Of a DNA stretch of 51,801 bases, positions 25,080-33,598 are shown in pieces (position 1 is the stretch's first letter; each line of letters starts with the position of its first letter). Below the pieces are notes generated by a model. The model saw only the letters and a program-made list of their open reading frames with translations. It ran no database searches and was not told the origin of the DNA. This stretch comes from Acidobacteriaceae bacterium (GTDB lineage Bacteria; Acidobacteriota; Terriglobia; Terriglobales; Acidobacteriaceae), in the NCBI GenBank assembly GCA_003139795.1, contig PLGM01000069.1:1-51801 (forward strand), read 5' to 3'. Both the position numbers and the translations under genes were made by a program.

Positions 25080-25937
25080 ATGGGCAAGATTCTCGGCGTT
25101 GTCAACCAAAAGGGCGGGGTTGGCAAAACCACAACTGCCATCAACCTCGCCGCCTGCCTCGCTCTGGAAGGTCTCAAGATCCTCCTCGTCGACTGCGACC
25201 CCCAGGCCAACGCCTCTTCCGGCCTGGGACTGCAGCGCGACGACAACCGCCATTCCATCTACGACGTCCTCATGGGCGACTCCCCGGCCGAGCTGGTCAT
25301 CCTCCCCACCGAGATTGGCCTGCTCTGGCTCCTGCCCAGCTCCAAGAACCTCACCGGCGCCAACATCGAACTCGCCGCCGCCAGCGACCGCGCCCTCCGC
25401 CTGCGCCACGCCCTCGCTCCCATTCAGGGCAGCTTCGACCTGGTCATCCTCGACTGCCCACCGGCCCTCGACCTGCTCACCCTCAACGTCCTGGTCGCCG
25501 CCGACACCCTCATCGTTCCCATGCAAGCCGAGTACTTCGCCCTCGAAGGCATTACCGAGCTGATCTCCACCCTCGAGCGCGTTCGCGCCGCCTTCAATCC
25601 AACGGTCACCATCGAAGGCGTGCTCCTCACCATGTACGACGACCGCACCAACCTAGCCCAGCAGGTCACCGAGACGCTCCGCGAGTACTTCCGCGACCGC
25701 CTCTTCTCCACCGTGATTCCCCGCAACATACGGCTGGCCGAAGCCCCCAGCCACGGCAAGCCCGTCGCCCTCTACGATCCCCGCTCCCGTGGAACCGAGG
25801 CCTACTTCGAACTGGCCGGCGAGTTTCTTGCCCGCAATCACATCGAAAGCCCCCGCAGCGCGGAGCGCAGAGCCGCCGCATCGGCCTCGCCACCCGTCCC
25901 GACACGTACCAAGGCCCGGTTCTGGCCATACTCCTGA
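25080..25937 (+). CDS. parA: chromosome partitioning ATPase ParA (Soj)
   Basis: A 285-residue Walker-type ATPase that binds the nucleoid and, with ParB-parS, moves sister origins apart. The deviant Walker A is KGGVGKTT (11-18) after GVVNQ; Walker A' is [16 protein letters not shown], and Walker B lies in [11 protein letters not shown]. The late segment [21 protein letters not shown] is typical of Soj. The ATG at 25080 is where homology begins; the upstream open frame is discarded. parB follows after 113 bp in the same direction. The C-terminal 25 residues (Arg/Ser/Pro-rich) are poorly conserved. Confidence 0.95.
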   Translation: MGKILGVVNQKGGVGKTTTAINLAACLALEGLKILLVDCDPQANASSGLGLQRDDNRHSIYDVLMGDSPAELVILPTEIGLLWLLPSSKNLTGANIELAAASDRALRLRHALAPIQGSFDLVILDCPPALDLLTLNVLVAADTLIVPMQAEYFALEGITELISTLERVRAAFNPTVTIEGVLLTMYDDRTNLAQQVTETLREYFRDRLFSTVIPRNIRLAEAPSHGKPVALYDPRSRGTEAYFELAGEFLARNHIESPRSAERRAAASASPPVPTRTKARFWPYS

Positions 25938-26050
25938 CGGCCGGCCCAGACCGCCGTCCGGACCCTGGCCTGCACCCCGTCTCCAGAAGCCCAGCAGAAG
26001 CAAATTGGAAAGCCCCGGCACCTTTCGCCGGATTCGAGGATTTTTCAACC

Positions 26051-26953
26051 ATGACCATCGCTCCGATCGACCCCAAACGCCGCGCCCTTGGCAAAGGCCT
26101 GGATTCTCTTCTTCCGCGTGTGCCAGTTCCCGCTGCCGTTGCCGCCGCCGATACAGAAGGCGGCAAGCCCCGCGAGATTCCCCTCGATCAGATCGATCGC
26201 AATCCCTTCCAGACCCGTTCCCACGTGAACGAGGAGCAGTTGGCTGAGCTGGCCGCCTCTATCGTTTCCAACGGCGTGGTCCAGCCCGTGCTGGTGCGGC
26301 CGCTGGCCAGCGGTCGCTTCCAGCTCATTGTCGGCGAACGCCGCTGGCTGGCCTCCCAGCTTGCCGGCATGGCCACCATCCCCGCCATCCTCCGACAGGT
26401 TTCCGACGAGCAGGCGATGGAAATCACCATCGTCGAAAACCTCCAGCGAACCGACCTCAACCCCATGGAGCAGGCCCGCGCCTTCGAGCGCCTCTCCCGC
26501 GAGTTCCACATGACCCAGGAGCAGATGGCCCAGCGCACCGGCAAGGATCGCGCCACGGTGGCCAATTTCCTCCGCCTCCTGCGTCTCCCGGCCACCGTGC
26601 AGGCCCTCGTCGAATCCGGCGAACTCAGCTTCGGTCACGCTCGCACCCTTGTGGTCTTCGAACACGCGGAAGAGATGGAAAAGGTCGCCCAGCACATAGT
26701 CAGTCTTTCGCTTTCCGTTCGCCAAACCGAAACCTACGTCCAGCGCCTCCTGCACCCCGAAAAGGCTGCCAAAAAGGACCCCAAGCCCGAGCCCCCCATC
26801 GACCCCAACGTCCGCGAAGTCCAGGACCGGTTGCAGCGCGCCCTCGGCCTCAAGGTCCAAATCGAAGACCACAACGGCCGCGGCCGCGTCATCATCGAAT
26901 ACGCCCGCCTGGAAGACTTCGACACTTTGCTGGAGCAACTGGCAGGGGATTGA
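26051..26953 (+). CDS. parB: chromosome partitioning protein ParB (Spo0J)
   Basis: A 300-residue CTP-dependent DNA clamp loaded at parS. Its order is an N-terminal ParA-contact segment (ALGKGLDSLLP, 12-22), the ParB/Srx CTPase domain with GERRWLASQLAG (95-106, the GERRxRA box), and a helix-turn-helix (EQMAQRTGKDRATVANFLRL, about 157-176). A Lys/Pro linker and a C-terminal dimerisation domain ending in LEQLAGD follow. Arginines of the CTP-binding box are intact. It probably forms an operon with parA. The in-frame upstream region, largely Arg/Pro, is the parA message in another frame and is not part of the protein. Confidence 0.95.
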   Translation: MTIAPIDPKRRALGKGLDSLLPRVPVPAAVAAADTEGGKPREIPLDQIDRNPFQTRSHVNEEQLAELAASIVSNGVVQPVLVRPLASGRFQLIVGERRWLASQLAGMATIPAILRQVSDEQAMEITIVENLQRTDLNPMEQARAFERLSREFHMTQEQMAQRTGKDRATVANFLRLLRLPATVQALVESGELSFGHARTLVVFEHAEEMEKVAQHIVSLSLSVRQTETYVQRLLHPEKAAKKDPKPEPPIDPNVREVQDRLQRALGLKVQIEDHNGRGRVIIEYARLEDFDTLLEQLAGD

Positions 26954-26995
26954 GACGGCGGGCAACGCGATTGGCTCACAGCCGGCTGTCGAGTG

Positions 26996-27001
26996 TACCC
27001 T
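26996..27001 (+). promoter_or_regulatory. -10-like box of the BAAT-like gene (leaderless start)
   Basis: TACCCT ends 6 bases before the ATG at 27008. A TTGGCT lies upstream at 26971-26976 with a long 19-base spacer. No Shine-Dalgarno. Confidence 0.4.
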
Positions 27002-27007
27002 GACCCG

Positions 27008-28378
27008 ATGAGACATTTCGGGATCAGGCACTGGAGCATCCTGCCGTTGCTCCTGGGCGCCTCGATTGCAGCGGCAAACCCAGTCTCACGCGCCATATTC
27101 TCAGTCAGCCCCGCCCAGCCGCTGATGGACGACCGGCTCGCCATCTCTATCTCCGGGCTACCGCCGAACCGGCTGATTACTGTCAAAGCCAGGTCCAGAG
27201 CGCAGGACCAACTCTGGTGGCGCAGTGAGGCTGCCTTCAACTCCGGACGCCAAGGCACAATCGACCTCCGAACTCAAGCTCCGGTCTCCGGTACCTACCA
27301 GGGCGTAGACGGAATGGGGCTCTTCTGGTCAATGAAGCCCGACGCGGACACCAGGAGCGGAGATCACGGGTTCTTCGCAGTCACTGACTGGTTCCAGCCC
27401 ATCGTTACCGAAATTGAGGCCACGGATGCAGGCCAGGCGCTCGGGTCGGCAGCGATCGAGCGCCGCTTTGCCAGGCCGGGAATGCACTGCACCGCAATTG
27501 CAGAGGATGGCATTGCCGGCGTCTTGTGTGATCCAGGAGATGGCCACCGGCATCCGGGCGTCATGGTTCTCGGCGGCTCCGAAGGCGGACTTGGCCTGCC
27601 CGATACCTCCCTGCTTTTGACCTCCCACGGTTTTACCACCTTGTCGCTCGCTTATTTCGGCGCCAACGGTCTTCCGGCCACGCTCCAGAACATCCCGATG
27701 GAGTACTTCGGGAGGGCGCTTGAATGGATGCGCGCACGTCCCGAAACAGATCCCGGCTTTGTGGGAGTCCTGGGCGCATCCCGGGGTGCGGAGGCGGCCC
27801 TGCAGTTCGCCGCGGCTTATCCTCAGGTGGCTGCCGTTGTCGCACGATCTCCAAGCTATGTTCGATGGGAAGGCGCCACAGCGAATCAACTTCCTGGAGG
27901 CCCGGCATGGACCTGGCGAGCGAAACCGCTCGCCTACGTTCCCATTCGCATCCCGGTGTGGTTTGCGGCGCAATATGTGTGGGATTCCATCGTGCGAGAT
28001 CCAATACCATTTACACCGCTCTTCCTCCGCAACCTGGAAATCTTCGGCGATACGGCCAGTGCCGAAATTCCGGTCGAAGACATTCACGGGCCCGTGTTGC
28101 TGCTATCCGGAAAGGACGATCTCAAGTGGCCGTCATCCCTGATGGCCACGCGCCTCATGGAAAGACTCCGGCGGCGCGGCCACCCCTACGCAGATCAGCA
28201 CCTGTCCTACGATGGGGCCGGTCATTGGATTCCGTGCGAGTATCTCCCCACGGCAGGGTCCAGGCACGGGATGATCGGTGGCACTCCCGAAGGCACGGCC
28301 TGGGCGCAGGCAGATAGTTGGCCGAAGATTCTGCACTTCCTTATCCAGGCCTCGGAGCAGATAAAAAACCGTCCATGA
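27008..28378 (+). CDS. secreted BAAT/acyl-CoA thioesterase-like hydrolase
   Basis: The 456-residue protein resembles the bile-acid-CoA:amino-acid N-acyltransferase/acyl-CoA thioester hydrolase group. An N-terminal immunoglobulin-like domain (about 28-130, with SAQPLMDDRLAISISGLPPN-like start) precedes an alpha/beta-hydrolase domain. Motifs seen are VMVLGGSEGG (about 186-194), nucleophile GASRGAEAAL with Ser258 (Cys in vertebrate BAAT), an acid in LLLSGKDDLKWP, and His in YDGAGHWIPCEY. A signal peptide (residues 1-23) suggests it acts outside the cytoplasm, where acyl-CoA is absent, so another ester or amide substrate is likely (inference). The ATG at 27008 is chosen over an upstream GTG. Confidence 0.75.
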   Translation: MRHFGIRHWSILPLLLGASIAAANPVSRAIFSVSPAQPLMDDRLAISISGLPPNRLITVKARSRAQDQLWWRSEAAFNSGRQGTIDLRTQAPVSGTYQGVDGMGLFWSMKPDADTRSGDHGFFAVTDWFQPIVTEIEATDAGQALGSAAIERRFARPGMHCTAIAEDGIAGVLCDPGDGHRHPGVMVLGGSEGGLGLPDTSLLLTSHGFTTLSLAYFGANGLPATLQNIPMEYFGRALEWMRARPETDPGFVGVLGASRGAEAALQFAAAYPQVAAVVARSPSYVRWEGATANQLPGGPAWTWRAKPLAYVPIRIPVWFAAQYVWDSIVRDPIPFTPLFLRNLEIFGDTASAEIPVEDIHGPVLLLSGKDDLKWPSSLMATRLMERLRRRGHPYADQHLSYDGAGHWIPCEYLPTAGSRHGMIGGTPEGTAWAQADSWPKILHFLIQASEQIKNRP

Positions 28379-28397
28379 TCGAGACACCGCAAACTCT

Positions 28398-28403
28398 GAT
28401 AAT
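28398..28403 (+). promoter_or_regulatory. -10-like box of the phd/PIN operon (leaderless start)
   Basis: GATAAT ends 8 bases before the ATG at 28412; no Shine-Dalgarno. Confidence 0.4.
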
Positions 28404-28411
28404 CTGATTCT

Positions 28412-28699
28412 ATGAGAGAGAAGGCCATCAGCGTGACCGAGGCGGCGCGCAACTTTGCCGACTGCGTCAACCGCGCTCACTACCAGGGCATGACCTTTGT
28501 CTTACACAAGAATGGCGTCCCCGTGGCGCGGATTGCACCGGAAGAACGGAAGCCCAGCACAGGGCGGGAGCTGGCCGCGGCCCTCCGCGAGGCGCTCAAA
28601 GACGTTCATCTCGGCGAGAAAGAAGCCACGGCCTGGCTGCACGACCTTGAAGTAGCTCGCAGAACCTTGCCTCTGCCGGTGCACAAATGGCAATCCTGA
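28412..28699 (+). CDS. Phd/YefM-family antitoxin
   Basis: A 95-residue protein. MREKAISVTEAARNFADCVN and the hydrophobic strand with NGVPVARIAPEERK are the Phd/YefM DNA-binding fold, which also represses its own operon. The C-terminal half (ELAAALREALKDVHLGEKEA) is the toxin-binding helix region. It overlaps the next gene by 13 bp, typical of coupled toxin-antitoxin operons. Phd-type antitoxins paired with PIN toxins are common. Confidence 0.85.
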   Translation: MREKAISVTEAARNFADCVNRAHYQGMTFVLHKNGVPVARIAPEERKPSTGRELAAALREALKDVHLGEKEATAWLHDLEVARRTLPLPVHKWQS

Positions 28700-29088
28700 T
28701 CGATGCCGATGTCATAATTCAGGCCGAACGGGGCCTCTTTGACCTGGATGGCTGGCTCGTCTCCCATGCGCAAGAAGAGTTCAAGGTCGCGGCCATTACT
28801 GTAGCCGAACTTTGGCATGGCGCAGAGCGCGCAACCGGCGTTCATCGGGCCACGCGGCGGCTGTTTCTTCAGCAGATCTTTGCCACGTTCGACTTCGTGC
28901 CCTATACCGAGCAGACGGGCTTGGAACACGCGCGCCTTTGGGCCGAGCTTGAGTCCAGCGGACAATCGATCGGTTCAAACGATCTGATTCTCGCAGCGAC
29001 GGCAATGCAAACGGGGAGTGCCGTGGCCACCTTCAACAAGCGCCGATTTGCCGTCGTGAAGGGTCTGAACGTCATCGAACCCGAGTAA
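28687..29088 (+). CDS. VapC-like PIN-domain toxin
   Basis: The 133-residue PIN domain acts as a Mg-dependent ribonuclease, usually cutting tRNA or rRNA when freed from its antitoxin. Acidic active-site residues are in place: Asp6 (LIDADVII), Glu41 (TVAELWHGAE) and Asp99 (SNDLILAATA). The fourth position is Asn117 in ATFNKRRF, where many relatives have TxNxxDF; the residue usually Asp is Arg here. It appears complete, unlike the ParE-like toxin at 16.8 kb. Confidence 0.9.
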   Translation: MAILIDADVIIQAERGLFDLDGWLVSHAQEEFKVAAITVAELWHGAERATGVHRATRRLFLQQIFATFDFVPYTEQTGLEHARLWAELESSGQSIGSNDLILAATAMQTGSAVATFNKRRFAVVKGLNVIEPE

Positions 29089-29418
29089 CCACGCAATTTC
29101 CGCCGAAGCATCTCAGGCTGCATGCTTCGCAGCCCACCGGCCGCACTCGCCCTTAGGGCCGCACTCGCCAAAAACCACCGCCTGACTGCCCTACAACAAC
29201 TTCGCGGCATCGGCACCGGTCTGTTCAACAGCAACCAATGGACTGGTCGCGGGGACTATGAGCTGAACGAAAAATTGCATGCGTTTGCGCCCTCCTCGCG
29301 GTTTACCGGCACTCTGAGGGGCAAGGTGACGTTCGGCGCCGCCGTCGAGCGCGCCCAAGGCGACGAGCCTCGCCCCAGCAAAGTAAAATGCTCCTTCTCG
29401 AAGATTGAAGGAGCTTCC
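29089..29418. other. intergenic region between the PIN toxin and GH5-like genes
   Basis: A GGCTGC/GCAGCC hairpin (29116-29134) lies after the toxin gene. A TAAAAT word (29384-29389) and the hairpin covering the next ribosome-binding site lie at its end. The frame of the next gene is open through here but is not protein-like. Confidence 0.5.
29390..29414 (+). promoter_or_regulatory. hairpin masking the ribosome-binding site of the GH5-like gene
   Basis: GCTCCTTC (29390-29397) pairs perfectly with GAAGGAGC (29407-29414) around a 9-base loop. The right arm is the GAAGGAG Shine-Dalgarno, five bases before the ATG at 29419. Confidence 0.6.
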
Positions 29419-30567
29419 ATGAACCTGTCTTTTTCGCAATCCTGCCGCTGGTTCTCCGCGCTGGCGCTTCTGCTTGCCACCATCCCCAGCCTCCATGCCC
29501 AGCAAACCTCAACAACCGCGGAACGCTGGACCGAGGCCCAGGCCAATGCCTGGTACGCTCAGCAGCCCTGGCCCGTGGGTGCCGATTTTCTGCCCTCCAC
29601 CGCCATCAACGAGCTCGAAATGTGGCAGGCCGACACCTTCGACCCCGCCACCATCGACCGCGAGCTGGGCTGGGCCGAGGCCATCGGCATGAACACCATG
29701 CGCGTCTTCCTCCACAACCTGCTCTGGGAGCAGGACCCCAAAGGTTTCGAGCACCGCATCGACGCTTTCCTCGCCATCGCCGCCCGCCATCACATCTGCC
29801 CCGTTTTCGTCCTCTTTGACTCCTGCTGGGAACCAAACCCCAAGCTTGGCCCCCAGCATCCGCCTATCCCCGGCGTCCACAACTCCGGCTGGGTGCAGGC
29901 CCCCGGCACTGAGGTCCTCTCCGATCCCGCGCAATATCCGCATCTCGAAAGTTACGTCAAGGGCGTCGTGGGCGCCTTCGCCAACGATCCCCGCATCCTC
30001 GCCTGGGACCTCTGGAACGAGCCCGACAACGGCAGCGACAGCTCCTACGCCCGCGGCGATCCCAAGAACAAGAATCAGATCATCCTTGGTCTCTTGCCCC
30101 AGGTCTATGCCTGGTCCCGCGCCGCCCACCCCACCCAGCCCCTCACCAGTGGCCTCTGGCACGGCGACTGGACTTCTCTCGCTACCATGCCTCCGCTCGC
30201 CCGCATCCAGGTCGAGCAGTCTGACGTCATCAGCTTCCACGACTACGGCTGGCCCGAAACCTTTGAGCACCACGTCAAGCTCCTCCAGCAGTTCCATCGC
30301 CCCATCATCTGCACCGAATACATGGCCCGCAACATCGGCAGCACCTTCGACACCATCCTCCCCATCGCCCGCCAATATCGCGTCGGCGCCATCAACTGGG
30401 GCCTGGTCGCCGGCAAAAGCCAAACCTGGATCCCCTGGGACTCCTGGCAGCGTCCCTACGTCTCCGACCAGCCCGCCGTTTGGCAGCACGACGTCTTCCA
30501 CCCCGACGGCACCCCCTACCGCCAGCGCGAGGTAGAGATTATCCGCACTCTGACCAGCGGAAAGTAG
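29419..30567 (+). CDS. secreted GH5-like (TIM-barrel) glycoside hydrolase
   Basis: A 382-residue protein with a signal peptide (about 1-28, SLHAQQ). The TIM barrel has the clan GH-A catalytic pair: acid/base Glu201 in AWDLWNEPDN, and nucleophile Glu300 in PIICTEYMAR. A His/Tyr motif (SFHDYG) sits between, and an Asn precedes the acid/base as usual. Such proteins are annotated as cellulases, mannanases or xylanase-like enzymes; the polymer here is unknown. The ATG at 29419 is chosen for its GAAGGAG and signal peptide. Downstream neighbours are a GH88/105-like hydrolase and an oxidoreductase, suggesting a polysaccharide locus. Confidence 0.8.
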   Translation: MNLSFSQSCRWFSALALLLATIPSLHAQQTSTTAERWTEAQANAWYAQQPWPVGADFLPSTAINELEMWQADTFDPATIDRELGWAEAIGMNTMRVFLHNLLWEQDPKGFEHRIDAFLAIAARHHICPVFVLFDSCWEPNPKLGPQHPPIPGVHNSGWVQAPGTEVLSDPAQYPHLESYVKGVVGAFANDPRILAWDLWNEPDNGSDSSYARGDPKNKNQIILGLLPQVYAWSRAAHPTQPLTSGLWHGDWTSLATMPPLARIQVEQSDVISFHDYGWPETFEHHVKLLQQFHRPIICTEYMARNIGSTFDTILPIARQYRVGAINWGLVAGKSQTWIPWDSWQRPYVSDQPAVWQHDVFHPDGTPYRQREVEIIRTLTSGK

Positions 30568-30603
30568 AGCAAAAGCGATGCCGTCTCCCTGTGAGGTGCT
30601 CCT

Positions 30604-31692
30604 GTGAATCGGCGATCTTTCCTGCATCGGGCTGCGGTGTTCACTGCTCCACTGGCGACCGTCCCTGGAGCAGTGGCCCTGGCTGTCCATGCTCCGGCGA
30701 GCGAAGACTCAAACAGCAATCCGCAATCGGAAACCCTGCGCCGCATTCAAAAAGCCACGGCGGCGGCCATGGCCATGCAGCGCCGCGACTGGGAGCAGGG
30801 CATTCTGGCCCAGGCGATGCTCGAAGCCAATCAACGCGAGCAGGTCATTCTGCTCACCAAGGCGGCCATTCTCCAGCGGACCACGGACGGGCGGCTTGGC
30901 GTGGTGGTCTCTGGCGGTCCAACCGACCCTGCCATGGGCGGTCCAGCCTACGCGAAAGCGGCTGAGTGGACCGGGGACCCGCAAATCCGGGACGCTGTGG
31001 ACGGTCTGCTCACCTGGATCAGGATCAAGGCCCCGCGCAGCGCGGACGGCATTCTCTACCACGTCTTCGACGCGCCCGAAATGTGGTCGGACGGCCTCAA
31101 CGGAGCGCCGCCTTTTCTGGCCGCGATGGGCTTCCATGACGAAGCGCTGGCCCAGATCAAGGGCTATCGGCAGCGGCTCTGGAACCCGGAAAAGAAACTG
31201 CTGGCCCACATCTGGGACGACGGGAAACGGCAATTCAAGGACGCCAACTTCTGGGGCGGCGGCAACGGCTGGGCCGCCGCAGGCCTCGCCCGTGTTATTG
31301 GCAGCCTGCCCCGCGACCGCCGCCACGACCGTGAGCACCTTGCGAGCTTTGCGAGAGAGATCGTGGACGGCTGCCTGGCCCATCAGCGGTCTGACGGCCT
31401 CTTTCACGACGTCGTGGACCAGCCCACAACCTTCGTCGAAACCAACCTCGCGCAAATGCTGGCCTTCGCCATCTATGAAGGAGTGGCAGCGGCGTGGCTT
31501 CCCGCCGCCTACCGCATCCACGGGGACACCATGCGTGCCGCTGCCCGCCAGAAGATGGACGCCTTCGGCTACGTGCAAGGCGCTTGCGGAGCGCCCGATT
31601 TCGATCGATCGGGAAACTCCACCGAGGCCCAGGCCTTCTGCATCATGATGGAAGCCGCCGGCGCCAGGCAGGCATCGGAATATCCCGCCTGA
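30604..31692 (+). CDS. GH88/GH105-like unsaturated glucuronyl/rhamnogalacturonyl hydrolase
   Basis: The 362-residue protein begins MNRRSFLHRAAVF, a twin-arginine export signal (RRSFL), so it is probably folded before export. The (alpha/alpha)6 barrel shows GILYHVFDAPEMWSDGLNGAPPFLAAMGF, HIWDD, and FWGGGNGWAAAGLARVI, the core signatures of the YteR/YesR family. This family removes unsaturated uronic acids from oligosaccharides made by lyases, for example from pectin. The start is GTG at 30604, with GAGGTG upstream. It lies 36 bp after the GH5-like gene, probably in one operon. Confidence 0.85.
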   Translation: MNRRSFLHRAAVFTAPLATVPGAVALAVHAPASEDSNSNPQSETLRRIQKATAAAMAMQRRDWEQGILAQAMLEANQREQVILLTKAAILQRTTDGRLGVVVSGGPTDPAMGGPAYAKAAEWTGDPQIRDAVDGLLTWIRIKAPRSADGILYHVFDAPEMWSDGLNGAPPFLAAMGFHDEALAQIKGYRQRLWNPEKKLLAHIWDDGKRQFKDANFWGGGNGWAAAGLARVIGSLPRDRRHDREHLASFAREIVDGCLAHQRSDGLFHDVVDQPTTFVETNLAQMLAFAIYEGVAAAWLPAAYRIHGDTMRAAARQKMDAFGYVQGACGAPDFDRSGNSTEAQAFCIMMEAAGARQASEYPA

Positions 31693-31748
31693 GGTCCGTT
31701 GACTTTTCGAGCGGGCTCTCACGGAAACGATCTCCTTCGATCATCGGA

Positions 31749-31777
31749 ACGCGGGAGGCAGCTACGCGGGAGGCAGC
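31749..31777. repeat. 15-bp tandem duplication at the end of the Gfo/Idh gene
   Basis: ACGCGGGAGGCAGCT is repeated (31749-31763, 31764-31777, the second copy lacking the last base). The minus-strand stop codon (TAG, 31764-31762) is made at the junction. Confidence 0.75.
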
Positions 31778-32760
31778 GTTTGACGCTCGCCCGTGTGCCA
31801 GCTTGCATACGCCGCATCCAGCACCTGCTGGTTGTGCAAACCATCCGCGCCCGTCGCCCGGTATTCGCCCCGTCCTTGCACCCAGTCTGAGAAGGAGTCC
31901 AGCATCAGCGTGTAACAGTTGGCATTGGACACGGTCTTCCGTTCGGCAATCTTGCCCGCGTGCCAAAGCAGCACATCCACATCCGAGTCCACCGAGAGTC
32001 CGCTTTCGCTGGTGATCGCGCCCGTCTCCCCGGTCACTTCGATCTGCGAGCGGTAGGCGCCGCGTGTGCTCACCGTGACCGTGCCCACGGCGCTGCCGGT
32101 GAAATCCAAGCCGATTGCCGCGTAAGCCTCCAGGGGGGCCGACCGGCCATCGGCGCGCGCCAGCGTATTCACCGCGGCCACGCGGCTACCCAGCACAAAA
32201 CGCAGTGCATCGATGCAATGGATGCCGACATCGCCGATCGGTCCTCCGCAAGCCAATGCCGGATCGTAGATCCACCGCCGCGGGCTGGCCTCCGCCGCGT
32301 AGCAGATTTGCGCGTGCGCCAACACCGGTTGGCCAATCCGTCCCTCCGCAATCCACTCCCGCATCACTTCAAGGCTGGTGTTGTAGCGCAGGTTCTGCGC
32401 CACGCCCAGGCACTGCACCGCGGCCTGGGCGGCAGCCAGCATCTGCTCCACTTCTTCGGCTCTCATCCCCAGCGGCTTCTCACATAAAACCGGCTTGCCG
32501 TGCGCCAGGGCCAGCAACACGTGAGGCAGGTGCAGCGCATCGGGCGAAGTCACGAAGACAGCATCCACCTCGGGCGAGGCGCACAACTCCTCCGCTGTCG
32601 CAAAAACGTGTTCGATGGAGTAGTCGCGTGCGTTTCCTGCCGTCTTGTGCAAATCGCGCCGCCACAATCCTGCCAGCACTGAAGCCCGCGCCCCTGGGAA
32701 CGAGGGAATCAACCGCTTCTCACAATGATGACCAAAGCCCAGCAATCCGTAACGAATCAT
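31762..32760 (-). CDS. Gfo/Idh/MocA-family oxidoreductase
   Basis: A 332-residue NAD(P)-dependent sugar or cyclitol dehydrogenase-like protein. The Rossmann start MIRYGLLGFG carries the glycine motif; the family EKP is VLCEKPLG (Glu94-Lys95-Pro96), and the catalytic segment is GPIGDVGIHCIDALRF (Asp/His). No signal peptide, so cytosolic. It is convergent with the GH88/105-like gene and may process sugars released by the two hydrolases (inference). The stop codon lies in a tandem duplication, giving the end LPPA; without the repeat the protein would be two residues longer. Confidence 0.88.
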   Translation of the reverse strand: MIRYGLLGFGHHCEKRLIPSFPGARASVLAGLWRRDLHKTAGNARDYSIEHVFATAEELCASPEVDAVFVTSPDALHLPHVLLALAHGKPVLCEKPLGMRAEEVEQMLAAAQAAVQCLGVAQNLRYNTSLEVMREWIAEGRIGQPVLAHAQICYAAEASPRRWIYDPALACGGPIGDVGIHCIDALRFVLGSRVAAVNTLARADGRSAPLEAYAAIGLDFTGSAVGTVTVSTRGAYRSQIEVTGETGAITSESGLSVDSDVDVLLWHAGKIAERKTVSNANCYTLMLDSFSDWVQGRGEYRATGADGLHNQQVLDAAYASWHTGERQTLPPA

Positions 32761-32878
32761 GCCCCATCTCCGATTCTGTGTTCACCGCTCTCGACAGCTT
32801 CCTCTGCAGTGCATCCGTGGCTCCTGATTCGCCCACCAGCGCTCTCGATGGTACCGTTGCGCTACCCCAAAAGTATCA

Positions 32879-32907
32879 TTGACCGTACCAGGAGATTACC
32901 TTAGGTT
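32879..32907 (+). promoter_or_regulatory. possible promoter for the 33.0-kb gene
   Basis: TTGACC (32879-32884), 17 bases, TAGGTT (32902-32907). Nearby TTACC words recur. It lies 109 bp upstream of the next start. Confidence 0.3.
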
Positions 32908-33015
32908 ACCGATGAGTGCAGGGTTTGGGTACCATCCTCAGCACAGCGAACAGAGAGAAGTTGCAAGGGCTGCCCCGAAGGATCGAATGGCCGCTATTCT
33001 CCGTTCCAAGGACAA

Positions 33016-33534
33016 GTGATGATTCTCCTTCCGATAATCCTCGCAATTGCAATTGTGGCAATGTACCTTGCCCGTTGGAGAGCTGGTGTGCGCCGCCGCA
33101 GTGCGCAATCGTGGGATTCGCTTCTGTCCCAACTGCGAACGGACTGGAGCGCCCGCGAGTTGAGCGATCACTTCCTGTCGAAAGAAGGGCTGAACGCCAC
33201 GCCGCAAGAAACATGGCAGCGCATTCAAGGCCCTTATGGTCTCTGGGCGATGTACCAGAACGCCCGCGTGATGCTGGAAATGGCCGACTATGCAGCCCGA
33301 AACAGCGACTCGGTCGACCGCGAGCTTCTTGCGACCCTGCGCAGCGACGCCATGCAGATCCGCATTTCCGTTCTGATGACTCTTGCACGCTACGCCTGCA
33401 GCCAGGTCAACGAGGGCATCTGCATAAATGCGTTCCGCGCCGCGTCGATGTACACAGGAATGGCCGCACGGATGACGCAGCTCTTGCAGGTGAATGCCGC
33501 GGGCATGCTTCCCGAATTTGTAGCCGCGATGTAG
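33016..33534 (+). CDS. membrane-anchored protein of unknown function
   Basis: I do not recognise this 172-residue protein. Residues 1-18 (MMILLPIILAIAIVAMYLA) form one membrane segment followed by an Arg-rich stop-transfer (RWRAGVRRR). The rest is a helical cytoplasmic domain with no motif I know. The start is GTG at 33016 or ATG at 33019, with AAGGA just before. It is monocistronic and ends at a strong terminator. It could be an orphan of the lineage. Confidence 0.65.
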   Translation: MMILLPIILAIAIVAMYLARWRAGVRRRSAQSWDSLLSQLRTDWSARELSDHFLSKEGLNATPQETWQRIQGPYGLWAMYQNARVMLEMADYAARNSDSVDRELLATLRSDAMQIRISVLMTLARYACSQVNEGICINAFRAASMYTGMAARMTQLLQVNAAGMLPEFVAAM

Positions 33535-33555
33535 TTAGCCCTCCCCCGCACGAAG

Positions 33556-33582
33556 AAAACCCCGGCCTTGGCCGGGGTTTTT
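33556..33582. terminator. bidirectional terminator before mnmE
   Basis: AAAACCCCGGCC (33556-33567) pairs with GGCCGGGGTTTT (33570-33581), with T/A runs on both sides. It serves both the 33.0-kb gene and convergent mnmE. Confidence 0.9.
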
Positions 33583-33598
33583 CCTGCAGGAATCAGAT

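Noticed and set aside
26041..26247. In-frame Arg-rich sequence upstream of ParB as a ParA-ParB fusion
   Set aside because: The sequence is the parA message in a different frame; a normal ATG and the conserved ALGKGLDSLL start lie at 26051.
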